Positions 1-5,657 of a stretch of 7,325 nucleotides of DNA are shown in pieces. The stretch covers positions 1-7,325 of the forward strand of contig CABSNA010000065.1 of NCBI GenBank assembly GCA_902478865.1, given 5' to 3'. Position 1 is the first letter of the stretch, and each line of letters opens with the position of its first letter. Position numbers and translations under genes: made by a program. Source of the stretch: an uncultured Collinsella sp. Its GTDB lineage: Bacteria; Actinomycetota; Coriobacteriia; Coriobacteriales; Coriobacteriaceae. The notes below the pieces were generated by a model. The model worked only from the letters and a program-made list of their open reading frames with translations. It was not told where the DNA came from and ran no database searches.

Positions 1-1980
1 CATATTGCGCTCGGCCCAGTCCAGGTAGGTGTTGGAAAGGTCGACTGTCACGGTTTCCTCGACGCCGCCGTCGGCCGCATAGCAGGTGGCGGTGCCGGTG
101 TAGGCGAACAGGTTGAGGAAGCGGCGTGCCTGTTTGGCGTGCTCGCGCACCAGGTTGCGGGTGACGCGGTGGTCCAAGAAGATGCCTACATCCAGGTAGT
201 CATCAAAGTTGACGGCAAAGGTGAGTCCGCCCTCTTCGATGAGCGGCAGGCGACGGCGCGCGATGTTGGCGCGCTCGCCCGAGCAGCCCTTGCCGGCGCC
301 CTGCTTGCCGTACTGCGAGCCGCCGCGCGAACGCATGCGGGCCTTGGCGTGCACATGCCCGGCGGGAACATCTAGGATACGCGGCGCGATGGCCAAGATG
401 TCGAGCATGCGGGCCTGGGCCAGCGCGGGGTCGATGGTCTTGGGCGCGGCGTATTCGGCGATGACGAGCCAGCGGCCCGGCGTCTGCGGACAGCCCTCGT
501 ACAGGTCGATGGCGGCGGAGTAGTCGGGTAGGTCGGCATCGTAGACGCGGTAGCAGCTCACGCACTCGCGCTTTGCCCACTTGCGGCGCAGGCGGGCGTT
601 CTTGCGCAGGCGGTTGGCGAACTGCTCGGACTCGGGGACGAGCACGGGCAGCGGCTTGCCGTCGCCCAGGTCGAGCGAGGCGGCAGGTTCGGGCATGAGG
701 GTGTCGGCGGCTTCGTCGCTGATGACGTTGTCGGCGTCCGCGGTCTCGCCCTCGGCATCTGCGCTGGTCGCAGCTTCAAATGCTGCGGCGGCGTGGTCGA
801 GCGAGGGCCAAACCTCAATAGCCGCCTCCTCGTTATTGGGCATGACGGCGATGGAGCGCGCGGGCTCGGCATGGAGCGCGCGGGCCAGCAATCCGTCGCG
901 GGTGAGCGCGGCGACCGGCGCCGCGGCAAGCTCGGGCGCGCGGCGCAGCTCGCCGATGAGCGTCATGGTGTCATGCATGAGCGAAAGCGGCGTCTCGGTC
1001 GTATCCGCGACCACGGCGGCACCGGCGACGGCGCCCGCGTGGTCCAGTACGGTGGCGGACTTGGCGGCGCAAAAATCGACAAATCGCTTGTAGCCAGCGC
1101 ACTTGACCATGCGCTCGGCAGTCTTGCGGGCGGCGGGGTCGATGTCTACGGCCACGATGCGTGCCTGGCGCTCGCGTGCCGCCGTCTCGCGCTCGCGCGC
1201 CTCGGCGCGCAGCTGCTCCCACAGGGCAACATCGTGCAGCTGCCAGCCCTCAAAGCCCCAGCGCTCGCGGGCGGCGCCCGGGGCGCGGTCGGTTAGGATA
1301 TTCACTGCCTCCAGCAGCAGACCGCCGCCGGCGCACGAGGCGTCGATCAGCGTGGGCAGGGCCTCGTTTTCGTAGTCGTCGGCCGTCAGCTCGCGCTCGC
1401 ACAGCGCGGTCCAGCCGACCTGCGCCAGCACCAGGGCGGCGTAGTCGGGGCGCAGCACGTGCGCGCCCTCGCCGGAGCGGGTCGCTGCGGGCGGCAGGCG
1501 CTTGAACAGCGGATCGCCCGAAAGGTCCAGGCTTATGCTCGCGCGGCGCTGGCGCAGCGAAAGCAGCAGGTGGACATCGGGATCGGCGGCATCGACGTCA
1601 GCACGACGGCCCGTGGTCTCGGCCAGGCGGTCGCACAGTGCGTCCTTGGCGCGCAGGGCCGAGAAGCGCGTGTTGCGCAGCTGCTCGGTCACGCCGCGGG
1701 CGGTGATGGCGATGGTGGCGCCGGGGCGGACGATGCTCTCCCAGGCGATGTCGTAAACGCTATCGTACAGCTCATCGGCATCCTGCGCCTCAAAGCGCCC
1801 GACTACCACGAACACGCGGCTCGCCAGGCGCGACCACAGGCACGCGCGATAGCCCTGCTCAAGCTCGCCCTCAAACGTAGCGCGGCCCTTCAGGCGGCGG
1901 ACATGCGAAAGCCCGAGGCGTTTAAGCTCATCGGCGAGTGCGGACTCAAAGCCCTCGGGGCAGCTTGCGTAAAATTCCAT
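1..1980 (-). CDS. rlmKL: Bifunctional 23S rRNA methyltransferase RlmKL, N-terminal 660 codons (partial, runs off left edge)
   Basis: The protein collinear with E. coli RlmKL (m2G2445 and m7G2069 modification of 23S rRNA) begins MEFYASCPEG at the ATG on the complement of 1978-1980, with GAGAGG about 7 bases upstream. Residues ~1-155 form the ferredoxin-like/THUMP region (LWSRLASRV, ALRAKDALCD, ASISLDLSGD). Residues ~175-400 align with the RlmL Rossmann domain (DRAPGAARERWGFEGW, VAVDIDP). An Ala/Asp/Glu-rich linker covers ~395-450. Residues ~455-660 are the RlmK domain: ANRLRKNARLRRKWAKRE, CYRVYDADLPDYSAAIDLYE, DYLDVGIFLDHR, motif I FLNLFAYTGTAT (621-632) and VDLSNTYLDWAERN. Odd: RlmL motif I reads DASCAGGG (213-220) instead of DPxCGSG, and the NPPY position reads VVADTTET (323-330). 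The RlmK DPP motif would lie beyond the window. The family is certain; activity of the RlmL half is doubtful. Confidence 0.93.
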   Translation of the reverse strand, partial: MEFYASCPEGFESALADELKRLGLSHVRRLKGRATFEGELEQGYRACLWSRLASRVFVVVGRFEAQDADELYDSVYDIAWESIVRPGATIAITARGVTEQLRNTRFSALRAKDALCDRLAETTGRRADVDAADPDVHLLLSLRQRRASISLDLSGDPLFKRLPPAATRSGEGAHVLRPDYAALVLAQVGWTALCERELTADDYENEALPTLIDASCAGGGLLLEAVNILTDRAPGAARERWGFEGWQLHDVALWEQLRAEARERETAARERQARIVAVDIDPAARKTAERMVKCAGYKRFVDFCAAKSATVLDHAGAVAGAAVVADTTETPLSLMHDTMTLIGELRRAPELAAAPVAALTRDGLLARALHAEPARSIAVMPNNEEAAIEVWPSLDHAAAAFEAATSADAEGETADADNVISDEAADTLMPEPAASLDLGDGKPLPVLVPESEQFANRLRKNARLRRKWAKRECVSCYRVYDADLPDYSAAIDLYEGCPQTPGRWLVIAEYAAPKTIDPALAQARMLDILAIAPRILDVPAGHVHAKARMRSRGGSQYGKQGAGKGCSGERANIARRRLPLIEEGGLTFAVNFDDYLDVGIFLDHRVTRNLVREHAKQARRFLNLFAYTGTATCYAADGGVEETVTVDLSNTYLDWAERNM

Positions 1981-2005
1981 GGGTGACCTCTCTGGTTGCG
2001 TCGCT

Positions 2006-2019
2006 CCATTATATGATGG
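2006..2019. promoter_or_regulatory. Likely -10 region of rlmKL inside a near-palindrome
   Basis: CCATTATATGATGG is a 14-base inverted repeat with one mismatched pair. On the minus strand it contains a perfect TATAAT (complement of 2008-2013), placed to drive rlmKL with a leader of roughly 20 bases. No good -35 is visible 16-18 bases upstream. On the plus strand TATATG could serve the HAD gene at 2056, so divergent use of the same site is possible. The only basis is the hexamer match and its position. Confidence 0.4.
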
Positions 2020-2055
2020 ATGCTTCGTTTGCCATCGCCCTCGAAAGGAACCCAT

Positions 2056-2883
2056 ATGATTGATGCGTGCCCCGATTCCGCCGTACTGTTTTTTGACGTG
2101 GACGGCACGCTGACGTCGTTCGATCCCGACGATATGACCGATAAGGACTTCTCGGCGGTGCGTCCCTCGCAGGCGGTCGTCGAGGCGTTTCATCGTCTGC
2201 GCGACGCGGGACACAAGGCGTTTATCTGCACGGGTCGCCCCCTGTGGCTCATCGCCGATAGCCTGCGTGCGCTCGACCCCGCGGGCGTCGTTGCCATGGC
2301 GGGCGCCACGCTCGAGGTCGAGGGCCGCGTGGTGCATGAGGACTGCTTTGACGAGGACGTTATCGCGGAGCTTGCACGCCGTATGGCCGCGGCAGGGATT
2401 GAGGCCTTTTTCGAGGCCAACGAGGCAACCTTTGCGCTGGAGCCTGCGGGCGTTGAACAATCGTCTTTGATCGGCACCGCTGTGGTGCATGGCGCCGAGG
2501 AAATGCGCATCGATGGCCGCTTGCGCTTGGGCAAGGTGTGCATTAACGCGTGCGACCTGGCTCGCGTAGCCAACGATGATGGCTTTATCGATCGCGAGTT
2601 TGAGCTGTGCAACACCGGTGGTTCGAACCGCGAGCTGAGTCCCAAGGGTATTGACAAGGGCGTGGGCGTGGCGCGGGCGCTGGAGTATCTGGGTCGCGTG
2701 GGCAACGAGCGCACCTTTGGCTTTGGCGATTCGGGCAACGATCTGGGCATGCTTGCCGCCGTCGAGACGGCTGTGGCCATGGGCAATGCCATGCCCGAGG
2801 TCAAGGCGGTCGCCGACTACGTGACCGACGACGTCGCACACGACGGCACCGTCACAGCGATGCAGCATTTTGGGTTGATTTAA
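2056..2883 (+). CDS. HAD-superfamily phosphatase, Cof-type (subclass IIB)
   Basis: This is a 275-residue soluble hydrolase expected to remove phosphate from a small phosphorylated metabolite such as a sugar phosphate. All four HAD motifs are present. Motif I is DVDGT, with nucleophile D14 and acid/base D16. Motif II is ICTGRP (T59). Motif III is K201 in PKGIDKG. Motif IV is GFGDSGNDLGML (D225, D229). The C2-type cap lies between motifs II and III (~85-190), and the tail AMGNAMPEVKAVADYVT is typical of Cof/YidA proteins. The ATG at 2056 is preferred over the in-frame ATG at 2020 because AAAGGA sits 6 bases before it and the 2020 start has no ribosome binding site. It stands alone: divergent from rlmKL and separated from the convergent regulator by a hairpin. 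The substrate cannot be read from the sequence, and a link to the PTS operon is not shown. Confidence 0.93.
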   Translation: MIDACPDSAVLFFDVDGTLTSFDPDDMTDKDFSAVRPSQAVVEAFHRLRDAGHKAFICTGRPLWLIADSLRALDPAGVVAMAGATLEVEGRVVHEDCFDEDVIAELARRMAAAGIEAFFEANEATFALEPAGVEQSSLIGTAVVHGAEEMRIDGRLRLGKVCINACDLARVANDDGFIDREFELCNTGGSNRELSPKGIDKGVGVARALEYLGRVGNERTFGFGDSGNDLGMLAAVETAVAMGNAMPEVKAVADYVTDDVAHDGTVTAMQHFGLI

Positions 2884-2884
2884 T

Positions 2885-2925
2885 AAATGGCCGGGTCACC
2901 CGCAGTGAGGGCGACCCGGCCATTT
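2885..2925. terminator. Bidirectional hairpin terminator between convergent HAD and DeoR genes
   Basis: A perfect 13-bp stem (AAATGGCCGGGTC at 2885-2897 with its exact complement at 2913-2925) begins one base after the HAD stop codon and ends three bases before the DeoR stop codon. Within the 15-base loop, CCC and GGG can add three more pairs. Each end of the stem closes with AAAT/ATTT, giving short T runs on both strands, so it can plausibly end transcription from both sides. Confidence 0.85.
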
Positions 2926-2928
2926 GAG

Positions 2929-3720
2929 CTATTTTGCAATATAGAGCTTGGGATGACTGCGACTGCTCTCGATCGCCGCCGTCATGATGCCCTCGTCGTC
3001 TCCATCAACGATGATGCCGTCGAGGTCATCAATCTGCGCGGACTGATAAAAACTGGTCTTGTTGAACTTTCCCTGGTCAACCATCATGTAGCCCTGGTTT
3101 GAGTTGGTCAGGTACATATGCTTGATCATGGCCGAGAAGTCGTGCTCGACGGTAAAACCGTGGTCGGGGTGGAATCCGTCGGCACTGACAAACGCCTTGT
3201 CGGCATGTAGTTTGCTCATGCAGTCGAGCGTCAGTGCGCCCGCGAGATAGAGGTGGCCCTTGCGCACGGAGCCGCCCAGCAGCACTACCGAAGCATTGGG
3301 GAGATTGAAGCTGGCGTAGTTCGCGATTGCAAGATCGCCGGTGATAATGGTGATCTCACGCTTGTCCATGAGGGCCTTAGCGAAGTAAAAGCCTGTGGTG
3401 CCGATATCAATTACCAGAACATCGCCATCATCAACAAGAGTTGCTGCGGTTGCGGCGATGGCCTCCTTGGCCTCGACTTGGACATTGATGCGCTCCTCGG
3501 GATACGAGATTGCGTTGGAGCGAGAAAGCGATACCGCTCCGCCGCGTACGCGACGCAGCTTGCCTTCGGATTCCAGCGAGATGAGGTCGTGTCGTGCGGT
3601 GACTTCCGAAACCGAAAAACGGCGAACGATGTCGGATACCGAGATATTTGGCTTTTCGGCCAGCCAATTCATGATAAATCGCTGACGCTCGGCCGGTGAA
3701 AGGTCTGAAGTAGATGCCAT
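2929..3720 (-). CDS. DeoR/GlpR-family transcriptional repressor of the adjacent PTS operon
   Basis: A 263-residue DNA-binding regulator, the usual DeoR-family length. Residues ~9-65 are the winged helix-turn-helix (AERQRFIMNWL, then VSDIVRRFSVSEVTARHDLISLE as the two helices, then GKLRRVRGGAV). Residues ~80-240 are the DeoRC sensor domain related to sugar-phosphate isomerases: VIDIGTTGFYFAKAL (103-117), ITGDLAIA (127-134), LLGGSVRKGHLYLAG (147-161) and ADKAFVSADG (173-182). Members typically bind a phosphorylated sugar that releases repression. The start at 3720 has AAGGAG 6 bases upstream; a longer in-frame start at 3867 would read through the promoter region and is rejected. The gene is divergent from the transaldolase-PTS operon, and shared operator-like repeats lie between them, so local control is the natural inference. 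The effector is probably the imported sugar phosphate or a product of it. Confidence 0.94.
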   Translation of the reverse strand: MASTSDLSPAERQRFIMNWLAEKPNISVSDIVRRFSVSEVTARHDLISLESEGKLRRVRGGAVSLSRSNAISYPEERINVQVEAKEAIAATAATLVDDGDVLVIDIGTTGFYFAKALMDKREITIITGDLAIANYASFNLPNASVVLLGGSVRKGHLYLAGALTLDCMSKLHADKAFVSADGFHPDHGFTVEHDFSAMIKHMYLTNSNQGYMMVDQGKFNKTSFYQSAQIDDLDGIIVDGDDEGIMTAAIESSRSHPKLYIAK

Positions 3721-3757
3721 ATGCCGCTCCTTTTGAACAAAAGGTAAAAGATGCGCC

Positions 3758-3771
3758 TTTCGTAATCGAAA
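3758..3771. repeat. Inverted repeat TTTCGTAATCGAAA overlapping the deoR-type promoter
   Basis: Two perfect 5-base arms, TTTCG and CGAAA, flank a 4-base centre. The repeat overlaps the last bases of the candidate -10 and the expected transcription start of the regulator gene. TTTCG-type words recur in operators of DeoR-family proteins such as AgaR and GlpR (family knowledge), so this is a plausible autoregulatory site. Binding itself is inferred. Confidence 0.5.
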
Positions 3772-3798
3772 TATAACGTATCGATATGAAAAGAACAA
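3770..3798 (-). promoter_or_regulatory. Sigma-70-type promoter of the DeoR-family gene
   Basis: On the minus strand, -35 TTGTTC (complement of 3793-3798) and -10 TATATT (complement of 3770-3775) are separated by exactly 17 bases. The -10 matches five of six consensus positions; the -35 keeps TTG. The start point would fall near 3763, about 40 bases upstream of the ATG. The spacer contains the palindrome TATCGATA (3779-3786), the same core found near the operon promoter, which fits negative autoregulation. Confidence 0.6.
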
Positions 3799-3952
3799 GG
3801 CAAATTCGAATGAATCAAAAGAACGGAATGTCATGTCACAAATGCATGCGTAGCAGATAGTTCGCACGTAAACGAGCTATAAAGAGTCTCATTCTGAAGG
3901 TGCCACCCAAAAGAAGTACGTTCACGCCCGATATTCGACCGTTCACGGAAAG

Positions 3953-3994
3953 TTGACAATTGAGCTTTCGATAGCTTTTGAAATGGTTTATAAA
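3953..3994 (+). promoter_or_regulatory. Candidate promoter region of the transaldolase-PTS operon
   Basis: A perfect -35 hexamer TTGACA is at 3953-3958, but the bases 16-19 downstream (TTTTGA/TTTGAA) make a poor -10. A better -10, TATAAA (3989-3994), lies too far away for that -35; at 17-base spacing it would pair with the weak TTTCGA at 3966-3971. Either pairing puts operator-like repeats inside the promoter, as expected for a repressed promoter. The exact start cannot be decided by reading. Confidence 0.45.
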
Positions 3995-4040
3995 AGAAAA
4001 CTGAAAAGCTTTTGAAACAAAGAAGAAGGCTTTCGATAGC
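3964..4040. repeat. Paired 12-base operator-like repeats GCTTTCGATAGC flanking the operon start region
   Basis: GCTTTCGATAGC occurs exactly at 3964-3975 and again at 4029-4040, 65 bases apart, about six helical turns. The repeat is itself palindromic except for one mismatched pair. A second repeated word, AGCTTTTGAAA, occurs at 3973-3983 and 4007-4017, partly overlapping the first set. The TTTCGATA core reappears as TATCGATA at 3779-3786 in the regulator's own promoter. The likely reader is the DeoR-family protein, with cooperative or looping binding; that role is inferred. Confidence 0.6.
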
Positions 4041-4068
4041 AATGGTGTTAGATGAGAAAGGACCGAAC

Positions 4069-4779
4069 ATGGCGATCAAGGTGTTTGCCGACGGCGCTAA
4101 CCTCGAGGGCATGCTTGACATGCATGACAATGGCAACGTTCAGGGCTTCACGACCAATCCTTCCCTTATGAAGGCCGGCGGCGTGACCGACTATCGCGCT
4201 TTTGCCAAGACGGTTCTTGAGCACATTACTGATGTGTCGGTCTCTTTTGAGGTATTCGCCGACGACGAGGCGGGTATGGAAGCCGAGGCTCGCGAGATCG
4301 CAACCTGGGCAGACAACGTCTACGTTAAGATTCCGGCGCTCAATACCAAGGGTGAGTCCACTGCCGCGCTGGTCAAGCGCCTTTCTGCCGACGGCATCAA
4401 GGTCAACGTCACCACCATCTTCACGCCCGAGCAGGTCGACGAGTTTGTCGATGCCGTCTCTGCTGAGACCCCCTCTATTCTGTCCATCTTTGCCGGTCGC
4501 ATTGCCGATACCGGCGTCGATCCGCTGCCCCTCATGGCGGAGTCCGTAAAGAAGGCTGCCGTTAAGCCTGCTGCCGAGGTTCTCTGGGCGTCTACGCGCG
4601 AGGTCCTCAATATCTTCCAGGCGGAGTCCGTTGGATGCCAGATCATTACGGTCCCCAATGCCCTTCTTGCCAAACGCAAGAATTTCGGGAAAGATTTGCT
4701 TGAGTACTCGCTTGATACGGTCAAGGGCTTTGCCCGCGACATTCAGGCGCTTGGTTTTCATATCCTGCCCGAGGAGTAG
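4069..4779 (+). CDS. Transaldolase / fructose-6-phosphate aldolase family protein (small TalC/FSA type)
   Basis: A 236-residue class I aldolase TIM barrel, near the size of FSA/TalC enzymes (about 215-220 residues) and well short of TalB. Visible family elements are FADGANLE with acid D8, GFTTNPSLM (26-34), the Schiff-base lysine K87 in VYVKIPALN, the strand VNVTTIF (112-118), SIFAGRIADTG (139-149) and ASTRE (174-178). F141 sits where E. coli FsaA has Tyr131 and TalB has Phe178; Phe favours transaldolase over F6P aldolase activity (family knowledge). Expected reactions are transfer of a dihydroxyacetone unit from sedoheptulose-7-P or fructose-6-P, or reversible aldol cleavage. The ATG at 4069 is chosen because AAAGGA lies 6 bases upstream; the TTG at 4012 has no such site. 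It is first in the operon, 9 bases before the PTS EIIA gene, so it probably handles the imported sugar phosphate. Confidence 0.9.
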   Translation: MAIKVFADGANLEGMLDMHDNGNVQGFTTNPSLMKAGGVTDYRAFAKTVLEHITDVSVSFEVFADDEAGMEAEAREIATWADNVYVKIPALNTKGESTAALVKRLSADGIKVNVTTIFTPEQVDEFVDAVSAETPSILSIFAGRIADTGVDPLPLMAESVKKAAVKPAAEVLWASTREVLNIFQAESVGCQIITVPNALLAKRKNFGKDLLEYSLDTVKGFARDIQALGFHILPEE

Positions 4780-4788
4780 GGGACGAGC

Positions 4789-5235
4789 ATGCTGACCGAT
4801 CTTCTTAAGCCCGAGCTTGTTGCCTGCCACGTCGAGGCCTCCGACTGGGAGGAAGCGATCAGGGCATGCGGTAAGTTGCTCGTAGACGCTGGCAAATGCG
4901 ACCAGAGCTATGTTGACGCCATGATTTCATCGGTTCACAAATTCGGCCCCTATATGGTCTTGGAAGAGGGCATCGCCATGCCCCACGCTCAGGCAGATGG
5001 CAATGTGAGTGAAGCGGGGATCTGTATCGTCACGCTTGACCCTGCCATTGCGTTTGGACACGAGGATTTCGATCCAGTTCACGTGCTCGTGGGTATTTGC
5101 GCACCCGACCCCAAGGCTCATCTTGGCTGCTTGCTGGAGCTTTCGCAGATGTTCGAGGACGAGGACTGCGTTGCCAAGCTCAGCGCATGCGATACGCCCG
5201 AGCAGGTTTTGGAGACCATGCGTTCATTCTTTTAG
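4789..5235 (+). CDS. PTS EIIA component (mannitol/fructose EIIA-2 superfamily, UlaC-like)
   Basis: A 148-residue cytoplasmic phosphocarrier that takes phosphate from HPr and passes it to the EIIB encoded next. The EIIA-2 signature is clear: LEEGIAMPHAQ (59-68), with H66 as the phosphorylated histidine, followed by ICIVTLDPAIAFG and the segment PVHVLVGICAPDPKAHLGCLLELSQMF. The length matches stand-alone UlaC-type EIIA proteins. The ATG lies 9 bases after the transaldolase stop, with GGGGA overlapping that stop, so the two genes are tightly cotranscribed and perhaps translationally coupled. Distinguishing UlaC-like from GatA-like on sequence alone is uncertain; the UlaA-family EIIC downstream supports the former. 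Confidence 0.92.
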   Translation: MLTDLLKPELVACHVEASDWEEAIRACGKLLVDAGKCDQSYVDAMISSVHKFGPYMVLEEGIAMPHAQADGNVSEAGICIVTLDPAIAFGHEDFDPVHVLVGICAPDPKAHLGCLLELSQMFEDEDCVAKLSACDTPEQVLETMRSFF

Positions 5236-5247
5236 GCCTTAATGGCA

Positions 5248-5287
5248 CGGCGATGCGTCGCCGCTTTTGGATAGACGGAAAACCGTC
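5248..5287 (+). other. Two intercistronic hairpins between EIIA and EIIB genes
   Basis: Hairpin 1 has a perfect 6-bp stem CGGCGA/TCGCCG (5248-5253 with 5258-5263), loop TGCG, followed by CTTTT. It resembles a weak intrinsic terminator. Hairpin 2 has a 5-bp stem GACGG/CCGTC (5274-5278 with 5283-5287) closed by an AAAA loop. Both lie in the 75-base gap before the EIIB ribosome binding site (AGGAGAGGAAGG, 5294-5305). They could tune the ratio of EIIA to EIIB/EIIC by partial termination or mRNA processing. Confidence 0.5.
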
Positions 5288-5310
5288 ACGTGTAGGAGAG
5301 GAAGGTTGCC

Positions 5311-5586
5311 ATGCATATCATCACCGTATGCGGAAACGGCATCGGGTCCAGCCTGATGCTCGCTGGCAAAGTCGAGGAGCTTTGCGAGGAGGAGGGCATC
5401 AAGGCCGACGTTGAGTCTATGGACCTGAACGGTGCTTCTTCCGCAAATCCGGATCTGTTCATCACCGTTAAGGAACTCGCCCCCGAGCTCCACGGCAACG
5501 TTGTGATCGTTCGCAGCTATGTGAACAAGAAGAAGATCCGCGAAGACGCCCTCGAGGCAATCAAGGCGGCCGCCGCTAACGCCTAA
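5311..5586 (+). CDS. PTS EIIB component (ascorbate/galactitol/lactose EIIB family, UlaB-like)
   Basis: A 91-residue cytoplasmic phosphocarrier that accepts phosphate from EIIA on a cysteine and passes it to the sugar during transport. The N-terminal strand and P-loop ITVCGNGIGSSLML (4-17) carries C7, the expected phosphocysteine, in the CGNGxGSS form typical of UlaB-type EIIB. A second strand-loop is PDLFITVKELA (47-57), and a further strand is NVVIVRSYVNK (63-73). The length is normal for the family (~90-100). It is preceded by a purine-rich AGGAGAGGAAGG at 5294-5305. Its position between EIIA and EIIC makes a complete split EII complex. Confidence 0.94.
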   Translation: MHIITVCGNGIGSSLMLAGKVEELCEEEGIKADVESMDLNGASSANPDLFITVKELAPELHGNVVIVRSYVNKKKIREDALEAIKAAAANA

Positions 5587-5600
5587 AGCGGCACAAAAAA

Positions 5601-5633
5601 GGGCGGTTCCCTGTGGAAGAGGGAAACGCGCCC
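5601..5633 (+). other. Stable intercistronic stem-loop between EIIB and EIIC genes
   Basis: GGGCG (5601-5605) plus GTTCCCT (5606-5612) pair with AGGGAAAC plus GCGCCC (5620-5633), giving about 12 pairs with a bulged G5628 and one bulged A, around a 7-base GTGGAAG loop. No T run follows on the plus strand, so it is not a forward terminator. An A6 run precedes it (5595-5600), so on the minus strand it would look like an intrinsic terminator against antisense transcription. It ends 12 bases before the AAGGA ribosome binding site of the EIIC gene, consistent with mRNA stability or translation control. Confidence 0.55.
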
Positions 5634-5657
5634 ACGTTAGAGAGAAAGGAAGCGCAG

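Larger units (their letters stand above)
3721..4068. promoter_or_regulatory. AT-rich divergent regulatory region between deoR-type gene and PTS operon
   Basis: This 348-base gap contains no credible gene. It is much richer in A+T than the flanking coding DNA. It carries a good minus-strand promoter near the regulator, one or two candidate plus-strand promoters near 3953-3994, three copies of a TTTCGATA/TATCGATA core, one TTTCG-N4-CGAAA inverted repeat and a duplicated AGCTTTTGAAA. The middle part (~3815-3950) shows no clear signal apart from scattered TTCGA/TTCAC words. Its last ~70 bases would be the operon leader, ending in AAAGGA 6 bases before the transaldolase ATG at 4069. Confidence 0.75.

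Noticed and set aside
1459..1986. Plus-strand open frames across 139-1986, the longest 175 codons
   Set aside because: All lie opposite rlmKL in very GC-rich DNA, where stops are rare. The minus-strand reading is continuous for 660 codons with clear homology.
2020..2055. Upstream ATG start for the HAD phosphatase at 2020
   Set aside because: It has no ribosome binding site and adds 12 residues before the usual HAD N-terminus; the ATG at 2056 has AAAGGA 6 bases upstream.
3721..3867. N-terminal extension of the DeoR-family protein to a start at 3867
   Set aside because: The added 49 residues run through the promoter and operator-like repeats and do not resemble a DeoR domain. The start at 3720 has AAGGAG at ideal spacing and gives the normal family length.
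4002..4015. TGAAAAGCTTTTGA considered as a CcpA cre site
   Set aside because: The central CG of the cre consensus is reversed to GC and the final CA is not matched. CcpA control is also not established for this kind of organism.
4048..4830. 260-codon open frame on the minus strand opposite the transaldolase gene
   Set aside because: It spans a confident transaldolase gene and the start of EIIA, has no recognisable domain, and would cover the operon's leader.
5613..5657. GTG start for the EIIC gene at 5613
   Set aside because: The GTG lies in the loop of a stable hairpin and the added residues are charged, unlike the EIIC N-terminus. The ATG at 5658 has AAGGA 7 bases upstream and gives near-standard length.
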